The notes beneath the pieces were generated by a model. The model was not told the DNA's origin. It worked only from the letters and a program-made list of their open reading frames with translations, and searched no databases. A program made the translations under genes and the position numbers. This document shows positions 24,501 to 27,137 of a stretch of 27,137 bases of DNA, one piece after another (position 1 is the first letter of the stretch; each line of letters opens with the position of its first letter). The stretch is from Flavobacteriales bacterium UBA7690 (lineage in GTDB: Bacteria > Bacteroidota > Bacteroidia > Flavobacteriales_F > PHOS-HE28): NCBI GenBank assembly GCA_002482775.1, contig DLGQ01000053.1, forward strand, positions 31,560 through 58,696, written 5' to 3'.

Positions 24501-26596
24501 ACTGGAGCGGTCCTAGTCCTGTGGTCGGGGACCTCTATGACCCAGCGACCATGTCTCCAGGAGAGTATGTGTACACCGTTAGCGCTCCTCCCTGCGCGAA
24601 TGCAACGGCCACCATCTCTGTGACGGAGAACGCTGCAACACCGCGCTATGCCGATGTTGACGGCGATGGGTTCGGGGACGCGAGCGATATGGTCCTATCC
24701 TGCGAAGACATCATTGGCCGGGTTTCCGACAACACCGATTGCAATGACGATATGGTCATGTACGCCGACAACGATGGCGACGGCTTCGGTGCTGGCAACC
24801 CGATCGCGTGCGGTGGTATCGCTGATAACACGGACTGCAACGATGCTGAAGTACAATACGCCGATGGTGATGGCGACGGCTTCGGTGCCGGTAGCCCTGT
24901 GGCCTGCGGTGTAGCAAATGATGATGACTGTAACGACGATGAACTCCAGTATGCCGATACGGATGGTGACGGTTTCGGCGCAGGCAGCCCTGTTGCTTGC
25001 GGCGTGGCCAACAACACCGACGACTGCCCAAGTGTGGTCGGTCTCATCGGTTCCAACTGCGATGCACAACCAGGTACCGGTTTCGTGCTGGGCCAGTTGA
25101 ACGGATCCTGCAATTGTGTGGCGATCGCCTGCACCCAGACCGTGGTGCTGGAGCTGCGCTCCGATGCGAATAGCGCGCAGATCGGATACGAGATCCTCGA
25201 TCAGAACACCGAACTGGTCATCTGCAGCGGTGGTGCACCCAACGAGCCATTCCCGAACGGGATCACCACGCCGATCACCCCGAGCTGCTGCCTGCCTGTA
25301 GGTTGCTACCGCCTGCGTGTGCTTGATGCCGGAGGTGACGGTTTCGTGAGCGGTGGTATCACCGGTGGATACCAGTTGCGTGAAAGCGGCGCCAATGGCC
25401 GTCGCATCATCGACAACTTGGGCAACTTCACAACGGGTGGAACAAGCGCGATCGCGAGCACCTATCAGAACGGCGCCTTCTGTGTGCCTATCAGTAACGA
25501 CCGCCCCATCTTCACCAGCTGCGACAAGTTGGACTGGGTGCCGAACAAATTCATCGTGGCCACCCCGAACGATGATGTGACTGCGGAATTCGGTTCCACC
25601 AACAGCACGAGCGGGTACGACTTCTGGTTCTTCGACCCGAACGGTACTTACAGCTTCCGTCGCTTCCGCAGCCATGCCACTTCGGATGGGACCGGTAACG
25701 GCGCCACCCGCGCCTGCCACTTCCGGATCAATGGTTGGGCGAACACCATCAGCTCACCACATATCCCTGCTGATGTGTTGCTGAACGTACGTGTCCGCGC
25801 CCGTGTAGCCGGTGAGAACCGCCCCTACGGTCCTGCATGCCTCTTCAAGATCGATGTGGTACGTGCCGCATGCCCTATGGTGAAACTTCAGGACAACCCA
25901 CTGAACGAGGACCACAGCTGCGGAGTGAGCCGCCAATTCGGTGGAAGCAACAGTGCTGCCAACAAACTGGTTGCAGCCGCCCCGCAGTTCACGCCTACAG
26001 TGGCCAGCGGAAACGTACGCTACCAGTTCCGTTTCCGCCTGCCAGGTGAATTCCCGAACCCAGGTAGCTGCATCGTTCGTCCGATCCAGTCCAGCCCGAC
26101 ATTGTACCTGAATTGGACCAACGGAGACAAGCTGAAGTGCAACACACAATACCAAGTTGATGTGCGTGTGAGCAAGGATGGTGGAGCCACCTGGTGTATT
26201 GCCGATGGTGAACCTACATGCAGCGCCACACCGACTGTCTGGGGCAAGGTGTGCAACGTGAACATCACGACCAGCAATTTCTGCCCAGGTGAAGTACAAG
26301 GCGGCAGCAGCAACTTGTCCGCACAGAGCGAAGGCGACTTCACCCTGTACCCGAACCCGAACACCGGCGAACAGCTCTTCGTGAACTTCTCCGCTGTTGA
26401 GAAAGGGACCAACACGGTGAACGTGGACATCTTCGACATGACCGGCAAGCGCGTGATCGCTCGCACGATCGCGGTGCAGGATGGCTTCGTGAAGGCGAGC
26501 TTCGATCTGAACGGTGATGTACAGAGCGGTGTTTACATCGTGAACGTGACAGCCGGTACGAAGACCTACACCCAGCGTTTGGTGATCCAACGCTGA
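21548..26596 (+). CDS. Giant modular secreted/surface protein with T9SS sorting domain
   Basis: A 1682-residue protein. The signal peptide covers about 1-34 (hydrophobic LLVLTLVLLTTGAW after a long basic n-region). Residues 35-256 are a beta-rich domain with SYNTLFVSANGFVTFNN. Residues 257-617 hold four Ig/PKD-like domains in the order A-B-A-B, then another at 618-700. At about 727-898 a jelly-roll/MAM-like domain (EGWNSGTGGWTTANTS ... WWWAIDNVNIT) splits a further Ig-like domain. Residues 1034-1165 are four DxDGDGFG repeats with DCND, calcium-binding in type. Then come two Cys-rich modules (about 1175-1320 and 1320-1590). The end, about 1597-1682, is a T9SS type A sorting domain: FTLYPNPNTGEQLFV, DIFDMTGKRV, GVYIVNVTAGTKTYTQRLVI. 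It should cross the outer membrane by the type IX system and be anchored or released. Adhesin-like; ligand unknown. Confidence 0.92.
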   Translation: MSTNSPHKLRRIADYFDKLLVLTLVLLTTGAWSQSVTQYTFTSGIETWSAISGGVRLNTTTSSFDDQTYTIDPVANVLFAGTSYNTLFVSANGFVTFNNAPSGSNFTPIESSSTGYTGAISAFGCDIENASSGTREIRWQEVGSEVVVQWLGARRAGQSESISFQIRINTTNGVIKTVYNASTPSGSTNNYPQVGLRGPNNSTYNNRSVEATSGTGSSWANSAAGNDNFDECRYNNTAGRSPANGLTFTWTPPCLPPTTSTAGSDQTICFGGAHVLSANVPSIGTGAWSINSVSGGATNNNSQFSSLSANNATFTPLTAGVYTLRWTISNGVCTASTDDIVLTVRAQPTTANAGGDQIVCASPGTATLAGNTITLGTGTWSKTSPGAGGSITTPNSPNSGITGLTVAGSPYTFRWTATNAPCASNFDEMTITVIPAPTTSNAGGDQTICLTDAQVLTANVPSVGTGVWSISAVSGGATNNTSQFSSLSTNNATFTPLTAGVYTLRWSITNGVCAASADDMILTVRAIPTTANAGGDQEVCANPGTATLAGNTITSGSGTWTKTSPGAGGNITTPGSPTTGITGLTVAGSPYTFRWTASNSPCASNFDEMTIVVNPNPTATPTSSTPICVGSPFSLNGNTDIGTSYSWSGPNGFASTDQNPTLGNAALAMGGTYSFTATANSCPTTGTVSVAINPVPASVTANSTVSSVCSTSNTVNLTSSTATTATLLSEGWNSGTGGWTTANTSTGGNVADAAWTIRPNAYFYNASSGADPTFNSNDNTAFFLSNSDDQGSGTTATTLTSPAFSTAGYSAVSMTFYHHYRFNSGASDRAFVEVSTDNTSWTTVTTYSSTQGAVNGFVQATANLNSVAGQPTVYVRFRYAATWDWWWAIDNVNITATFSTPVSYAWTSTPTGFASASQNPTGVAVTEDRTYLVTVTTPAGCTADASVAVDHVQAPVAGSNNTLTICSIDAAVDMSALLGAHDAGNWSGPSPVVGDLYDPATMSPGEYVYTVSAPPCANATATISVTENAATPRYADVDGDGFGDASDMVLSCEDIIGRVSDNTDCNDDMVMYADNDGDGFGAGNPIACGGIADNTDCNDAEVQYADGDGDGFGAGSPVACGVANDDDCNDDELQYADTDGDGFGAGSPVACGVANNTDDCPSVVGLIGSNCDAQPGTGFVLGQLNGSCNCVAIACTQTVVLELRSDANSAQIGYEILDQNTELVICSGGAPNEPFPNGITTPITPSCCLPVGCYRLRVLDAGGDGFVSGGITGGYQLRESGANGRRIIDNLGNFTTGGTSAIASTYQNGAFCVPISNDRPIFTSCDKLDWVPNKFIVATPNDDVTAEFGSTNSTSGYDFWFFDPNGTYSFRRFRSHATSDGTGNGATRACHFRINGWANTISSPHIPADVLLNVRVRARVAGENRPYGPACLFKIDVVRAACPMVKLQDNPLNEDHSCGVSRQFGGSNSAANKLVAAAPQFTPTVASGNVRYQFRFRLPGEFPNPGSCIVRPIQSSPTLYLNWTNGDKLKCNTQYQVDVRVSKDGGATWCIADGEPTCSATPTVWGKVCNVNITTSNFCPGEVQGGSSNLSAQSEGDFTLYPNPNTGEQLFVNFSAVEKGTNTVNVDIFDMTGKRVIARTIAVQDGFVKASFDLNGDVQSGVYIVNVTAGTKTYTQRLVIQR
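22319..23398 (+). repeat. Tandem 540-bp duplication encoding Ig/PKD-like domains
   Basis: Two tandem copies with exactly 540 bp (180 residues) between equivalent positions. The GG(T/S)DQ motif is at 22334 and 22874 (subdomain A) and at 22607 and 23147 (subdomain B). A is 273 bp and B 267 bp. PLTAGVYTLRW is identical in both A copies, while its DNA differs at several third positions. Confidence 0.9.
24647..25040 (+). repeat. Four calcium-binding DxDGDGFG repeats
   Basis: Units start with the Tyr codon at 24647, 24761, 24857 and 24950, giving spacings of 114, 96 and 93 bp. Each has Y-A-D-x-D-G-D-G-F-G followed by C and DCND (DDCP in the last). The aspartates are arranged as in thrombospondin type 3/MopE-like calcium repeats. 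The last three units are close copies. Confidence 0.88.
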
Positions 26597-26611
26597 GGAA
26601 CGACGACTAGC

Positions 26612-26649
26612 ATGAAGAAGCCCCGGCCACATGGCCGGGGCTTCTTCAT
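26612..26649. terminator. Very stable bidirectional terminator after the T9SS protein gene
   Basis: ATGAAGAAGCCCCGGCC (26612-26628) pairs with GGCCGGGGCTTCTTCAT (26633-26649) as a perfect 17-bp stem with a 4-nt loop, followed by TTTCAT. It serves the T9SS gene (stop 26594-26596) and the convergent NamZ-like gene (stop 26659). Confidence 0.93.
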
Positions 26650-26658
26650 TTCATACGA

Positions 26659-27137
26659 TCACGGGTAGAGGAGATACTTGGATCGGGTAGTGGAAAAACG
26701 GTCCAAGCCTTCCGCCCAAGAAGCTCGGATGCTATGCTCATCCGTGCCTGCGATCACTTGCTCGCGAAGATCCGAGGTGCCGGCAAGCTTCTCGAAGAAC
26801 GGGATGAAGAACTTCCCCTTTTCAGGTGCTGCGGCATACATGTCCAACAACCATTGTAGGTTTATCCGTTCATCGGTCCGGGACCGAGTGGCTCGGTAGG
26901 CGTGGAGATCCAGCCCGGTACACACCTTGTTCTTGTGCGGTGGTTCTTTGGCACCTGGCATCGACTTCGGCGTGAACGTATAGTCGCCAACGGAACAGCC
27001 GGGGAATCCGATGCACTGGAAGGGCTTATCGGTACCACGGCCAACGCTTACGATGGTGCCTTCGAACAACCCTAGCGATGGGTAGAGCAACACGGCTGTC
27101 GCGTTCGGCAGGTTCGGCGAAGGACGTACGGGCAATT
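26659..27137 (-). CDS. NamZ/DUF1343 exo-beta-N-acetylmuramidase, C-terminal part
   Basis: The frame is open at the right window edge, so only the last ~159 residues are present. LPVRPSPNLPNATAVLLYPS followed by GLFEGTIVSVGRGTDKPFQ is the conserved C-terminal hallmark of DUF1343. NamZ, a member of that family, removes terminal N-acetylmuramic acid from peptidoglycan fragments. Then come FPGCSVGDYTFTPKSMPGAK and a C-terminal helical part (INLQWLLDMYAAAPEKGKFF). The catalytic N-terminal half and signal peptide lie outside the window. The likely role is cell-wall recycling or degradation. No partner genes are visible here. The protein ends at TGA 26661-26659, 9 bp from the shared terminator. Confidence 0.9.
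   Translation of the reverse strand, partial: LPVRPSPNLPNATAVLLYPSLGLFEGTIVSVGRGTDKPFQCIGFPGCSVGDYTFTPKSMPGAKEPPHKNKVCTGLDLHAYRATRSRTDERINLQWLLDMYAAAPEKGKFFIPFFEKLAGTSDLREQVIAGTDEHSIRASWAEGLDRFSTTRSKYLLYP

Noticed and set aside
1..27137. tRNA, rRNA, insertion sequences, integrases, phage or plasmid genes
   Set aside because: None seen by eye on either strand; gene spacers are short and carry only promoters and terminators. Structured small RNAs in the spacers cannot be excluded without a covariance search.

Overview
The window looks like a chromosomal segment from a member of the Bacteroidota, most likely a fairly GC-rich, probably uncultured Flavobacteriales-type lineage. The evidence is a 1682-residue secreted protein ending in a type IX secretion (T9SS) sorting domain, DUF4173 and DUF1343/NamZ family proteins, a SiaB/SiaC pair of the Bacteroidota type, a DnaK with the GGGTHDVS phosphate loop, a TATCTTTG promoter element and the near absence of Shine-Dalgarno sites. 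I see no tRNA, rRNA, CRISPR array, insertion sequence or phage gene, so this is mostly ordinary core and accessory chromosome.

Layout. (a) 1-4233, minus strand: a compact six-gene operon, read from right to left, of a six-segment membrane protein, a small winged-helix regulator, a DUF4173 membrane protein, a small membrane protein, a membrane-anchored endonuclease/exonuclease/phosphatase (EEP) protein and a membrane protein cut by the window edge. Genes overlap by 4-11 bp or lie 3-11 bp apart. A CAAAGTACTTTG palindrome with a further half site sits directly before the first start codon and is a candidate operator. (b) 4307-5730, minus: a methyltransferase and a ZIP metal transporter with ATGA overlap. 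(c) 5861-6828, plus: siaB-siaC-like signalling pair without the phosphatase and diguanylate cyclase partners known from Pseudomonas. (d) 6879-9953, minus: a large fused ABCG-type ABC transporter with an extra N-terminal region. (e) 10052-11371, minus: a secreted small protein and a lipoprotein in one operon, closed by a strong terminator. (f) 11488-13059, minus: a GluP/FucP-type sugar transporter preceded by a doubtful 61-residue ORF.

(g) 13174-15615, plus: priA (replication restart helicase), converging on (h) 15628-17098, minus: an RluA-family pseudouridine synthase and panB (pantothenate synthesis). (i) 17257-18330, plus: a DUF4249-like lipoprotein with a clear Bacteroidota promoter and a terminator. 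(j) 18480-20390, plus: dnaK, with a hairpin upstream and a shared terminator against (k) 20461-21204, minus: a secreted MORN/YwqK-like protein. (l) 21548-26596, plus: the giant modular T9SS-exported protein, with an exact 540-bp tandem duplication of Ig/PKD-like domains, a jelly-roll-like domain apparently inserted in an Ig-like domain, four calcium-binding DxDGDGFG repeats and a C-terminal sorting domain. (m) 26659-27137, minus: the C-terminal end of a NamZ/DUF1343 muramidase, cut by the window edge.

The most interesting points are the palindrome-controlled membrane operon, the orphan SiaB/SiaC pair, the domain-fused ABC transporter and the architecture of the T9SS protein. None of these by itself proves an undescribed system.
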